Shown: positions 36,624-49,313 of the stretch, piece by piece
Layout of the letters: each line of letters begins with the position of its first letter
Numbering within the stretch: position 1 is the first letter of the stretch
From: Prinsepia uniflora
Taxonomy: Eukaryota; Streptophyta; Magnoliopsida; Rosales; Rosaceae
DNA length: 64,000 bases
Assembly: GCA_032719365.1 (NCBI GenBank)
Contig: CM064873.1
Location: 1,295,001-1,359,000 of the forward strand
Direction: 5' to 3'
The notes under the pieces: generated by a model
Told to the model about the DNA's origin: nothing
Seen by the model: the letters and a program-made list of their open reading frames with translations, nothing else
Databases searched by the model: none
Made by a program: the position numbers and the translations under genes

Positions 36624-39600
36624 GTTCAGGGAACCCCATTTGATTGGAAATGCGAAACTCAGTTGAGTATTGGTCTAAGTTTTGGACCCTAGTAGTGTTG
36701 GCTAGTGTACGGGGGTTGGTGCATCGGAGTTAGCCGATGACCTTCGTGGTGGAACCCACGATGGAACCCACGTTGAGTTGACGATTGGATTGGATTGGAC
36801 GTCTATATGATGTCAGGACCGCGGGGTCGGTCAGGTTGTGGATTTTACTGCAAAAGGCAGTTGGGTTCGGTGGAACCCTAGGGTGTGACCTTGGAACCCT
36901 AATTTATAATTGATGGACCGAAAGGTGAACCTTAAGTGAGAACTGGTGCTGCGACGAGCGGCTGAGGTCATGGATGACCATGTGGATGACTCTAGTGAGT
37001 CTAGTCTGGATTATGGGATTCGATCCACGGATGCGGTTATGAGGAAATTTGGAATCCTGTTTTGGATCGAATATTAGTATGATGTGTGGATACGGATCTT
37101 GACAACGATGATTGTTGGTCGACAGTTGTGTCGAGATGACTGGCTATCGAGGGTATTTTGTGTGGCTTTGATACTTGGGGATGTTCAGGGAACGTTCATT
37201 ATCCTGATGTGCCAGTGGTCAAATTGGAGGTACCCATAGTCGTGGGGTACGAGTGGTGTTACGGGATCGTCGTTCGTAATGAATGGAGATCCAGGGTAAC
37301 AACTTTGCACACAGTGTGCTAGCATGGATGTTCGGGTGCTAGCATGGGTGTTCGTGTGCTATGTTTGGATGTTGGTATGGTGATACCTATATGCCAATAC
37401 TAGTATGGATGCCTGTGTGCTGATACTGGTATTGATGATGGTGCGTGGTGCTGGTACTAGCACTGGTGCTGGTACCGGTGTCGGTGATTGTGATGACGAG
37501 GAGCCACCATTTGGGGTGTGACTCTGTCATGATGAACAGATGATTGGTATCTGCGACTCAGTGGTGGTTGAGTCTTGGACTGGATGGGATCCAGTGGAGG
37601 TTGTGTCGTGTTGGGATAAGTCCTAACAGATATATGACGACAAGTGATGAACGGATAAAATGGTATGATTGAAACTTAGGGAATCTAGGGACGATGTTCC
37701 CTATGTCAGGCGAGTTGGTGGATTTGGGGAGTTGTGGTCAACTCCGAGATTGGTAAGTTTGTGTACTGCTTATATCCCCTGAGAGTACAAGGAAATTATT
37801 GGAATTGGAAAAGTCGGGGAAACCATTCGTGGTATTGATGTGGGATTTTGTGATTGTGAATCACTTGAAACCTGAGAATTGAACCTGTTTAGGTTGTGAT
37901 GTGAGACGAAGGCAATATGGTATGCACATCCAGGCAGAGTTGAGGAAATTTCCGTTCGGAATCGGGGTGTGTGCATACATGACTATTGGCGGACGTGAGG
38001 TCCGAGTAATGAATTGATTTTGGACACGTGGTGGTCCAAGTGAGGTATGGACGTGGGAAGTCCCGTGGTTGGACTTGACATCTCATTGGGAGCATGTCTG
38101 TTTCCAACATGGTTGGAACTCTCTATCCGGGGAGAGTTGTGATTGGGAGACGAGGGAAGTGCTCGTTTCCACACCGGTGATTGGTATTCCGAAGTCTTTG
38201 GGGTTGACTTCTTATTTCCTGCCGTGGCAGGTGATGATTGTTGCTACCAGTACGTTGAGCGTGTATTGGTAGGTGGACCCATGTTTGGCTTGGGTTCATT
38301 GGACACAAGCAGTTGTGTATGATTTTGGATTTGGTGGTGAAATGCGTTGTCATCTTTCCACCAAGGGAAATTTGGCGAAGGATTCAATTTGGGGTGTAAG
38401 ACCCTACGATCGGCTTTCGGATGGACTGTTAGCTATGTGAGCATGTATGGATCCTAGGTGGATCTGATTTGCGATGTTGTCGACTTTGGTCGATGTGACG
38501 ATCTAGGATCGCGATATTACTTGTCGAGTGACGTAGCGATGGATCTGGGTTGTGGTCGTGATGATCCAGATTGGATGAGAGTTATCACTCTTACCTTGGT
38601 ATGTGAATCGTAAATGACGGGACTGAACTTCTTCTCGGAGTGAAGTCCATATGGTTTGTGACTTGGTTGAGCAGGTTTCCGATGTGGTCGGATTTTGTCA
38701 ACCTTTGACGTGTGGATATTGGGATGGGCTTCCCTATGAAGTAAATCGAGTGTTTTGGAGAGGCAACCGATAGGTTCGGTTTTGTTACGTCTTGGTGGAC
38801 GTAAACGAGATTTTGGGTTTTGGAATCGAATTTCTGGGTGACGATTCAGGATTCGATTGCGAAGCTCGAAAATGGATTACTGGATTTGGGTACGGAATGG
38901 TTATTCCAATGCTAGCTTACGGAATAATGATTTCGGATTCGGATTTGGAAATGGATTAAATATGTGATGTTTGGGTTTGGATTCGGAATTTCTTACGAAA
39001 TTGCGGATTCGGATTCGGAATTGGAACTAGATGACGGGTGGAGTTCGTTTTGTCTCATGTTGGTTTGAGCAAATGTGCTCCATTACTAGAACGTGTTTGG
39101 CTATAACCTGGGTGGCTATAGTCAGATTGATGGATTGAGGTACGTACAGGGTACGTTGTACGAGGATTGATACTGGTTAGGCTGAGGGGTGCCTAATGGC
39201 GGTACATGGGATGTACCAGTGGTGTGTAACCAATGTGTTGGTAATCGGATTGGTTCTGATATCATTTGTTTGGCTATATTGTGGACTGGACATTGGATAC
39301 TGTGCGCTGGGCAGAGTGATTTTGTCAGGGTTCAGTGATTGTATGAGCAGGTGCTCTTAGCCATGGTTGGCTTATGGAACCCTAGTACTGAGATGTGTGT
39401 CACTGCTGGGCTGGTATTCAATGTGTTCCAATTACACCACTTGTTTGGGTTAATTGACGGTATACGTACACTCTGGATGAGTGAGTTGGTGGTCAGAGTA
39501 ACCACGAGTAGCCTTGCGTGATGCTACTACGCCGTCATATTTTTCCAGCGTTTTGGTTCGCTGAGGGAGTCGGCGATTATGGACATTGAGATTTATTTAT

Positions 39601-40077
39601 GTCGCAGGATGGGCTTGCCCTGCGAATTGAGATCATGTGGTTGATCTTGCGCTACATCGAGAGTGATGTAGTACGTGGTGTTGTCACGGATGGACAGATG
39701 GTTGGGGCTTTATCAGGGTGGTAAAGTTTTGTGATGACAGTTTGACTAGTGGTGTCAGCATGGACTGACAAATGAGATTTGGTGACTCCCGGCGGGAGCA
39801 AATGTAAGGATTTATTGATAATGGAAAGGAACCATCTAGCTGAAGGAGTCAGCTAAATGGTTAAGCGATCTTATCACGGATCAGGTGCTTATGTCCACTC
39901 GAGGTGGTCGAGTGTTGTTGTTGTGACGTATGACTGTGATGGGATGTCTGGGTACAAACGAGACTGGTGTTGTCCCAGTATGTGGGTGTACAAGTGTACA
40001 CAGATGTGTGGTCGAATTGTTTTCCACGTGGTGGTTGTGGAATAAGGTTATTTGTAATTTCGAGGACGAAATTCTTT
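36624..40077 (+). other. Non-coding interior of B2, right part
   Basis: It corresponds to the B1 interior 22900-24358 plus 44364-46340. It has repeated GGATTCGGATTTGG words at 38930-39030 and ends in TTTCGAGGACGAAATTCTTT before the purine tract. No protein-domain signature was found in either strand. Confidence 0.8.
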
Positions 40078-40090
40078 AAGGAGGGAAGGT

Positions 40091-42966
40091 TGTAACGACC
40101 CGTCCCGAATATCGGGATTTAATATTATTTAATTGTGATTTACTAATCTGGGATTAGTTGGGCGATTTCGGACGAATTGTGCAAAATGACCGTTTTGCCC
40201 CTGGGCGTGGGCAAGACGTTGACTTTTAATTCGGATGGTCAAATGGACTTTGACCGATGACCGTGACGTAGTTCGGGACGTCACGAGTTCATAGACAGGT
40301 GGCACGTTCAATTCCGACGTTCGTGGTGAAAGTTATGATGTACGGAAGTCCAGGGGCGTTTTCGTAATTTGGACGATATAAGGGGGAAATGTTGACTTTT
40401 TGATCGGGATGCCCGATGGCCGAGGACCGAGGACCGTTAGGAAGGTCTCGATGCCCTGAGTTCGTAGACAGGCGGCACGCATCAATCGGAGTCCGTATGA
40501 CCGAGTTACGGGTCAGGATGCGTGAGGGGCATTTTGGTAATTTTCTGCACAAGGGCAGAATTGTAATTTTCTTCACGGGACACTGTTCCATTGAAGTAGC
40601 CGTGAGGTGGATGCTTTGTGCGATCGATCCCTTGTTTTGTTTATGATTTAATTGAGTTAATTGGACCAGTATGAGGTGGAATTGCACATGTTTGGTGCTG
40701 GCAATCGATCAAAAGGACATGGGCACTGGTTGTTTAATGTTTTCGGGTCTGTGCAGGGGAACCTTGCACAGTCATTTGAGGACACTTTTGGACGCCTTTA
40801 ACGGCTGAATTGAATTAAAAGAATGGTGAGTGAGTCGAGAGCGGTTCACTGAGATTGAGAATGAGAGGAATGAGTGAGTTTGGGGCTGAAATTCTCTGAA
40901 AACCCGAAACTGGGTTCTGGGGAATTCAAATTCGAATTTCCAGTTTCAGGCCAGCCCAAGCCTAATTGATGAGTGTTTGAGCTTCCTGGAACTTCAACGA
41001 GTCGAACCAGATCAAATGGGGCAAGCTTGGGAGCTCCTAGGGCCGTGAACGGACATGGTGGACGGCCGGAAAACTCGAGCTTGAGTTGTGACGATTGAGG
41101 TATTGTCGAGTTAAATTAATGATGCTAATTAGTTCGTTGTAGTCCTTATTAACTTCCTGTGAAGTTAATTTGATTTTGGTTAAGGATTGGAGGAGCTCTG
41201 GTGATCGACCCGTTTTGGGTGATCACGGGTTGTCGACAAGATTGATCGACGGTTGATGCTAATCATGGACACAGAACTGAAATTGGTGGATTGGTGATTG
41301 TTGTAGGATCAAGAACGGATGGAATTGATATCGAATTGAGGGTGTTTGAAACGGATCCTATCGCGGGTAATCTGACCCGTTTACCAGTCATTCGGGTGAA
41401 GAAGGAGCACTGTAGCAGGCGCGTGGCTTTCACGCGCAGCCACTCACGGCGGCGCGTGACGGCGCGTGGGCACGAATCTCGAGGTGAGGTCAACATGACT
41501 TTTATCCTATACATTGTAACGAACATTTTGGGATTGGTTTCGTGTCGATCGGACACCGTCTCGATATTGTTCGGGATGTCCGAAGGTTTTAAATCCAATT
41601 TAAAAATACTTAAAAATTCGGGAAAATTACGGGACTTGAATAGGATGTTAATGATGAGGTTAGTGATCCTCTAAATTGATTTGAACAGGATTGGGAGTCC
41701 CGGTGATAGTGAGGTGGCCCGGGAGGGCCTATGGCACGCGTATCGAGGCGCTCGGTTAAACGGTCTGTGAGTGGACATTGGTTTTATAAATTCGATGCAT
41801 GCATAACTGTTTCATGATTGTTATAATTGGGATTATATGATTTATTTTGGATATCAGTGAATTTATATGTTTTCACGCTTTTCGAGGCGATTTACGTGTT
41901 TGCACGTGAATCGAGGTTTTCTGGATTTGCACTGATTTCCATAAATATGGATGGATATGATTTCATGAAACGGTCACGGATTTGATAATGTGAAATCGGG
42001 CCAGGGGCCCAGTTAATTTGTTGAATCGGGCCAGGGGCCCAATTGAATTATGAAATCGGGCCAGGGGCCCAGTTAACTTATGAATCGGGCCAGGAGCCCA
42101 GTTGACTTGTATATGTGATTTCGGGTCGGGGACCCTAAAATGGAATTGAATGAACTATTTCGGATTTGATTCAACTATTTGGACTTGTGACGGTTTTATG
42201 GAAATTCGGGGCAGGGCCCTTGTGATATTTTGGAAATGAATAATAAAATGTGTTCCATAAAACCATCTCGATATGAGGATATTTATATCCTGGTCTCCTC
42301 CAAGTGTCGGGGACACTGGAGAAGTCACGGTGCATTGCCTGCGAGGGCTCATTGTACGGAGCTACCAGACCGTATAGTGATCCAGGAGCAGGATTGCTGG
42401 ACGTCATGGACGTCAGACATCGGGGATGTCAGAGATATGGACCCGGTGAGACCCCGGGCAGCACGCGTTGCTTAATACCGTGAGATATGACGTCAGGAAC
42501 GTCAAGCGTCTAGGACGCTAGGCATCGGGGATGCCGGAGATGGAAAAGTAATAAATGAATATTACTAAATTGATGAAATAACTCTTGGATTGACTTTTGG
42601 AATTTGAAACTATGCTTTGGTTTCCGGGCTAAGGCCCTAATGGTTATTTCTAAATAAATATGGGATTATTGGTTTTTGGTGCATGCATATGATTTTACTG
42701 AGGGGCATAAATGTCTTATAAATGTTTTTATCAGACTTGTTTATTTTCGTCCACTCACAGCTTTTGTTTTCAATGCCCTTCAGGTTGATTCCGGATACGA
42801 CTGCAGCAGAGACTTGAGCATCGTACACCTCCTCCATCGATCCTTACGCACTCTGGAAGCCCGTTTGGGCAATGGCAATCGGTTATCCCTTGTCTGGCGC
42901 CTCTTGTCAGACGGGAGCACGTCACATTCCATGGTAATCCCGGGGGGATTGGGATGGGTCGTGTCA
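40091..42966 (+). repeat. 3' LTR of B2
   Basis: 2876 bp, nearly identical to 30850-33725. Observed differences are GGGTACG/GGGCACG, CCAGAGGCCC/CCAGGGGCCC and CTACCGG/CTACCAG. Confidence 0.92.
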
Positions 42967-42971
42967 ACTAT

Positions 42972-44358
42972 TTTATTGCTATTTTTATATTTTAATTTTG
43001 TACTTTTAATTAAACAATTGTGGCACTCCCTCTATAAATAGGGAGGTCATTTCATGTATTTGGGGAGTCCCCCATTAGCTCCATTTCTTCCATTTTGCTT
43101 AGTTTTTAGTTTTCTTCTTTTAGTTCTTTTGCTTCTCTCTTTTGAGAGACATTTTTGGGGACCATTTTAACTTCTTGTAGATTTTCTTATTAATTAGCTT
43201 TCTTTTAATTCTTGTTCTTAATTTATGTTATTCTTATTTTTCTTAATTTCATTTCCTCTTTACTTTGTTCTTGTGATATTTCTTTGAGATCTCTTAAACA
43301 CATTTTTATGCTTCCCTTAAGAAATACCTAGGCCAAGTAATTCTAAGGCAATTCAAGAGTTTTAAGACCGAATTCCTCGTATTTCTTCTTCCATCTTCAC
43401 AAGTTTCCTGCCGCTGTTCGGTGATTCTTGTGAAAATCCATACTTCTCTACTTAAATTCTTGTTATTGTTATTGGTTTTACTTATAATTCAATATATGTG
43501 TTGGTATTTTCTTTCTAACATTTGTAAGTAAGAATGCAATCTCCATGTGTTTTACTTTTTGAGTTTCTTTTACTTCATATGTTTTAGTACTTAAACTTCA
43601 ATTCGAAACTAAATGTTGATCCGCTGTTCGGGGCATTTAGGATAGAGTTGAAGAGATTTAATGTTTGATCGCTGTTCGGCGCATTAAATCACTTACTTAA
43701 GGTGAATCATATTGTAAGTAATAATCCGCTGTTCGGTGCATTTATAATATGAAAAATGTATGCATGTATTTGAGATGATTAAGGTATGATTTCGTGATTG
43801 GTTCAATATGAGCATGATGTTAGAGTGTTGGTAAAAATATGTGTTTGAAGAAAATTCACTAGTACAAAGGTTAAAGTAGAAGTAAAATTAAGTATTTAAT
43901 TATTTTTACTTGTTTTATTTATTTTATATTTACAACTCTTTTCAAACCCCCCCTTTTCAATTCTTTATTCTTTATTCTTTTATTCTTTTATTCTTTTATT
44001 CTTTTTTATTCTTTATTCTTTTATTATTTTATTCTTCTATCCTTTTTATTCTTTTATTCTTTTAATTCTTTTATTCTTTGATTCCTTTTTATTCTTCTTT
44101 TATTCTTTTATTCTTTTAATTCTTTTATTCTTTGATTCCTTTTTATTCTTTATTCTTTAATTCTTTAATTCTTTTATTATTTGATTCTTTAATTCATTAT
44201 TCTTTTATTCATCTCCCACTAACACATTATTAATGTTCCCTAATTTCCCCGGTTAAGAACGATCCCTATTTACCAATACTACATCTACACAAAAAGGGTT
44301 TAAATTGCACAATACTCGAATTACGTGTTTAATTTGATGCGTAGTTTGGGCGTAGTCA
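42972..44358 (+). repeat. 3' LTR of A, second part (1387 bp)
   Basis: It continues the LTR from 30849. With the first part it totals 1819 bp, equal to the 5' LTR, and it appears identical to 24796-26182. It includes the TATA box at about 43032 and the TTCTTTTA microsatellite at about 43960-44215. Confidence 0.92.
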
Positions 44359-44363
44359 GCATG

Positions 44364-46344
44364 TCTGTTCCCAACATGGTTGGAACTCCCGTTTCGGGGA
44401 GAGTTGTGATTGGGAGACGAGAGGAGTGCTCGTTTCCGAATCAGTGATTGGTATTCCGAAGTCATTAGGGTTGACTTCATATTTTCCTGCCGTGGCAGAT
44501 GATGATTGTTGCTACCAGTACGTTGAGCGTGTATTGGTAGGTGGACCCAGGTTTGGCCTTGGGTCATTGGACACAAGAAGTTTTGTATGATTTTTGGATT
44601 TGGTGGTGTTATGCGTGGTCATCTTTCCACCAAGGGAAATTTGGCAAAGGATTCAATTGAGGGTGTAAGACCCTACGATCAGCTTTCGGATGGACTGTTA
44701 GCTATCTGAGCATGTGTGGATCCTAGGTGGATCTGATTTGCGATGTTGTCGACTTTGGTCGATGTGACGATCTAGGATCGTGATATTACTTGTCGGGTGA
44801 CGTAGCGATGGATATGGATTGTGATCTTGATGATCCAGATGGGTGGAGAGTTTATCACTCTTACCTTGGTATGTGAGTCGTAGATGACGGGACTGAACTT
44901 CTTTTCGGAGTGAAGTCCATATGGCTTGTTACTCGGTTGGGTAGGTTTCCGATGTGGTCGGATTTTGTCAACCTTTGACGTGTGGATATTGGGATTGGCT
45001 TCCCTATGAAGTTAATCGAGTATTTTGAGCGGGTAATCGATAGGATCGGTTATGTTACGTCTTGATGGACGTAAACGAGATTTTGGGTTTTGGAATCGAA
45101 TTTCTGGGTGACGATTCAGGATTCGATTGCGAAGCTCGGAAGTGGATTACTGGATTTGGGTGCGGAATGGTTATTCCAATGCTAGCTTACGGAATAATGA
45201 TTTCGGATTCGGATTTGGAAATGGGTTAAAAATGATGTTGGGTTTGGATTCGGAATTTCTTACGAAATTGCGGATTCGGATTCGGAATTGGAACTAGATG
45301 ATGGGTGGAGTTCGTTTGTCTCATGTTGACTGGGCAAATGTACTCCATTACTAGAATGTGTTTGGCTATGACCTGGGTGGCTATAGTCAGATTGATGGAT
45401 TGAGGTACGTACAGGGTACGTTGTACGATGATTGATACTGGTTAGGCTGAGTGGTGCCTAATGGCGGTACATGGGATGTACCAGTGGTGTGTAACTAATG
45501 TGTTGGTAATCGGATTGGTTCTGATATCATTTGTTTGGCTGTATTGTGGACTGGACATTGGATACTGTGCGCTGGGCAGGGTGACTTTGTCAGGGTTCAG
45601 TGATTGTATGAGCAGGTGCTCTTAGCCATGGTTGGCTTGTGGAACCCTAGTATTGATATGTGTGTTCACTGCTGGGCTGGTATTCAATGTGTTCCAGTTA
45701 CACCACTTGATGGAGTAAGTTGACGGTATACGTACACTCAGGATGAGTGAATTGGTGGTCAGAGTAACCACGAGTAGCCTTGTGTGACTTGATCACACCG
45801 TGATTTCCCAGCATTTTGGTTCGCTGAGGGAGTCGGCGATTATGGACATTGAGATTTATTTATGTCGCAGGAATGGGCTTTCCCTGCGAATCGAGATCAT
45901 GTGGTTGATCTTACGCCACATCGAGAGTGATGTAGTGCGTGGCGTTGTCACTGACTGGCAGATGGTTGGGGCTTTACTAGGGTGGTAAAGCTTAGTGGTG
46001 ACAGTTTGACTGATGGTGTCAGCATGGACTGACAAATGAGATTTGGTGACTCCCAACGGGAGCAAATGTAAGGATTTATTGTTAATGGAAAGGAACCATC
46101 TAGCTGAAGGAGTCAGCTAAAGGGTTAGGCGATTTTATCGCGGATCAGGTGATCATTTCCACTCGAGGTGGTCGAGTGTTGTTGCTATTATGACGTATGA
46201 CTGAGATGGTATGTCTGGGTACAGCCGAGGCTGGTGTTGACCCAGTGTGTGGGTGTACAGGTGTACACAGATGTGAGGTCGAATTGTTTTCCACAAGGTG
46301 GTTGTGGAATAAGGTTATTGGTAATTTCGAGGACGAAATTCTTT
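44364..46344 (+). other. Non-coding interior of B1, right part
   Basis: It resumes the B interior after element A and aligns with B2 at about 38095-40077. No coding region supported. Confidence 0.8.
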
Positions 46345-46356
46345 AAGGAGGGAAGG
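46345..46356 (+). promoter_or_regulatory. Polypurine tract of B1
   Basis: AAGGAGGGAAGG one base before the TGTAACG start of the 3' LTR, preceded by CGAGGACGAAATTCTTT. The same arrangement occurs in B2 at 40078-40089. Confidence 0.85.
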
Positions 46357-46357
46357 T

Positions 46358-49308
46358 TGTAACGACCCGTCCCGAATATCGGGATTTAATAATATTTAAT
46401 TGTGATTTACTAATCTGGGATTAGTTGGGCGATTTCGGACGAATTGTGCAAAATGACCGTTTTGCCCTTGGGCGTGGGCAAAACGTTGACTTTTAATTCG
46501 GATGGTCAAATGGACTTTGACCAATGACCGTGACGTAGTTCGGGACGTCACGAGTTCATAGACAGGTGGCACGTTCGATTCCGACGTTCGTGGTGAAAGT
46601 TATGATGTACGGAAGTCCAGGGGCATTTTCGTAATTTGGACGAAATAGGGGCAAATGTTGACTTTTTGACCGGGAGGTCCGATGGCCGAGGACCGAGGAC
46701 CGTTAGGAAGGTCTCGATGCCCTGAGTTCGTAGACAGGCGGCACGCATCAATTGGAATCCGTATGACCGAGTTACGGGTCAGGATGCGTGAGGGGCATTT
46801 TGGTAATTTTCTGCACAAGGGCAGAATTGTAATTTCACGGTGGGTACTGTTTGATCGAGCAGCCGTGGGTGGGATACTTTGTGCGATCGATCCCATGGGT
46901 TGTTTATCAATTAATGGACCGTTTTGGAGCAGCTTTGAAGTGTGATCGCACATGTGGGGAGCTGGCAATTGATTGCACAACATGGACACTGGTTTTGTTT
47001 AATGGTTTCGGGCCAGTGCGGGAACCTTTACACAGAGGATTGAAGAATGATTTGGGGTGCTTTAAACAACTGAATTGGATTAAAATAATTGTGAGTGAGT
47101 CGTGAGGATTCATTCTAGGCAAGTGAGGACTGTCGAATTGGAGAGAAACTGAGATTGGAGAAATCTGGAAAATTTGAGGGAAAATCAGAATTTAAAATGC
47201 GTGGTGTTTTGGATGAAACCAAGGGCTGTAATACTCTTCTGGGTTCATTACGAACTCAAACGTATCGATTGGCAAGGGTATCGATCACGGTTTGGCCATG
47301 AACGCAGGTTCCAGTTTCTGGGGAATTTGGAGCTTGAGGGCGACCATCTACGGGTAAGAATTCCTGAAATTAGTTACGGATTAATGATTGGTTAGGTCAT
47401 ACGAAGCTTCTGTATCTTTTAATTTGAAAACCAGGATGATTTGTGTGAGTTTCGAATGTTCTGACCGTGAGTTTGAATTCGAGAGAATTGTTGGATTAAG
47501 GATTTATGGGTGTAATTAAGTTTACAGAACCATAATTAGACACAGGACGATCCTTTTGGCTGTTTGAATTAATGAAATTAAGTGGGAATTGACAGGTTTC
47601 TGGCCGGGTCAGATCGCGGGTAATCAGACCCGTTTACCAGTCATTCGGGTGAAGATGGTGACTGTAGCAGTCACTGTAGCAGGCGCGTGGCTTTCACGCG
47701 CAGCCACTCACGGCGGCTCGTGACGGCGCGTGGGCACGAATCTCGAGGTGAGGTCAACATGACTTTTATCCTATACATTGTAACGAACATTTTGGGATTG
47801 GTTTCGTGTCGATCGGACACCGTCTCGATATTGTTCGGGATGTCCGAAGGTTTTAAATCCAGTTTAAAAATACTTAAAAATTCGGAAAAATTACGGGACT
47901 TGAATAGGATGTTAATGATGAGGTTAGTGATCCTCTAAATTGATTTGAACAGGATTGGGAGTCCCGGTGATAGTGAGGTGGCCCGGGAAGGCCTATGGCA
48001 CGCGTATCGAGGCGCTCGGTTAAACGGTCTGTGAGTGGACATTGGTTTCATAAATTCGATGCATGCATAACTGTTTTATGATTGTTATAATTATGATTAA
48101 ATGATTTACTTTGGATGTCAGTGAATTTAAAATGATTTCACGCATTTCGAGGTGAATTACGTATTTGCACGTAAACCGAGATTTTCTGGATTTTCACCGA
48201 TTTCCATAAATGTGGTTGGATATGATTTCATGAAACGGTTACGAACTTGAATAATGTAAAATCGGGCCAGGGGCCCAGTTGAACTATGAAATCGGGCCAG
48301 GGGCCCAGTTAACATGTGGATCGGGCCAGGGGCCCAGTTAACTTGTGGAATCGGGCCAGGGGCCCAGTTGATTTCTACATGTGATTGCGGGTCGGGGACC
48401 CTAAAATGGAATTGAATAAATGTTTCCTGGTTTACATTTTATATATGTTCACATGCTGGAATCTATAAATGGTTTTGATGATATTTCGGTTATGGCACGT
48501 TTCACGGTATTTGGGCATGAGACCCGTTTGATGAAACGTAACGATTGGTTCGGATTTTATCTATGTATACCTATATGTTTTGCATGTGGATATCAATAAA
48601 ATGTATTTGGTACTGCACTGTATAGATCCTTCCATATTATATTGTCTCCTCCAGCGAGGTACCCCGGAGAGGTCACGGACGTCTAGTACGTCCAGCGTCT
48701 ATGACGCTAAGCATCGGGGATGCTGTACCCGAACGGGGTTCGGGGATTGAACTCGGAAATTGAGACCCGAGTGGCACGCGTAGCCTTGTGATTGTGACCT
48801 TATTGACGTCAGGGACGTCAGATATCAGGGATGTCGGATTGGAGTGTATAGTGCAGCAACTAAAATTATGGTTATGGTTATTATTATATGCCTTATGGTT
48901 TATATTACTGGATTTATGAAATAACTCTTGGATTGACTTTTGGAATTTGAAACTATGCTTGGTTTCCGGGCTAAGGCCCTAATGGTTATTTCTAAATATA
49001 TATGGGATTATTGGTTTTTGGTGCGTGCATATGATTTTACTGAGGGGCATAAATGTCTTATCAATGTTTTCATCAGACTTGTTTATTTTCGTCCACTCAC
49101 AGCTTTTGTTTTCAATGCCATTCAGGTTGATTCCGGATACGACTGCAGCAGAGACTTGAGCATCGCACACCTCCTCCATCGATCCTTACGCACTCTGGAA
49201 GCCCGTTTGGGCAATGGCAATCGGTTATCCCTTGTTTGGCGCCTCTTGTCAGACAGGAGCACGTCACATTCCATGGTAATCCCGGGGGGATTGGGATGGG
49301 TCGTGTCA
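46358..49308 (+). repeat. 3' LTR of B1
   Basis: 2951 bp, the same length as the 5' LTR, with tandem units at about 48260-48375 and the hairpin cluster at about 48677-48835. A frame at 48940-49428 runs from the LTR into host unit 3 and is an accidental fusion. Confidence 0.92.
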
Positions 49309-49313
49309 GACAA

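Larger units (their letters stand above)
30850..42966 (+). mobile_element. LTR retrotransposon B2, non-autonomous, nested in the 3' LTR of A
   Basis: LTRs are 30850-33725 and 40091-42966, both 2876 bp, with the same ends as B1. The perfect target duplication ACTAT (30845-30849 and 42967-42971) restores the A LTR. The primer site TGGTATCAGAGC is at 33728-33739 and the purine tract AAGGAGGGAAGG at 40078-40089. Without solo LTR C, the interior is about 3.7 kb, like B1, and equally lacks gag-pol. By eye the LTRs differ at about three positions. The LTR shares its first ~600 and last ~500 bp closely with B1 but differs strongly in the middle (about 31340-32100), marking a subfamily. Confidence 0.93.
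24364..44358 (+). mobile_element. LTR retrotransposon A, Athila-like termini, nested inside B1
   Basis: The 5' LTR is 24364-26182 and the 3' LTR is split into 30418-30849 and 42972-44358. Both total exactly 1819 bp. Ends are TGATAAGTCC and GGGCGTAGTCA. The target duplication GCATG (24359-24363 and 44359-44363) restores the B interior, whose uninterrupted version is at about 38090 in B2. The primer site TGGCGCCGTTGCCGGGGA is the tRNA-Asp type used by Athila-clade elements, and the 3' purine tract AAGTGTGGGGG is also of that type. The 4.2-kb interior holds no gag-pol, only AT-rich and tandem-repeat DNA, so the element is non-autonomous. By eye the LTRs differ at about one position. Confidence 0.93.
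19701..49308 (+). mobile_element. LTR retrotransposon B1, non-autonomous, with nested insertions
   Basis: The two LTRs are 2951 bp each (19701-22651 and 46358-49308), with TGTAACGACCCGTCCC at the start and GGGATGGGTCGTGTCA at the end. A perfect target duplication GACAA (19696-19700 and 49309-49313) rejoins tandem unit 3. The primer site for initiator tRNA-Met follows the 5' LTR and a purine tract precedes the 3' LTR. After removal of element A (24364-44358 plus one GCATG), the interior is about 3.7 kb, GT-rich and without gag, protease, RT or integrase frames. TTTCGAGGACGAAATTCTTT before the purine tract resembles the 3' end of Tekay/Del-type chromoviruses. I infer a large non-autonomous derivative mobilised in trans. 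Confidence 0.92.
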
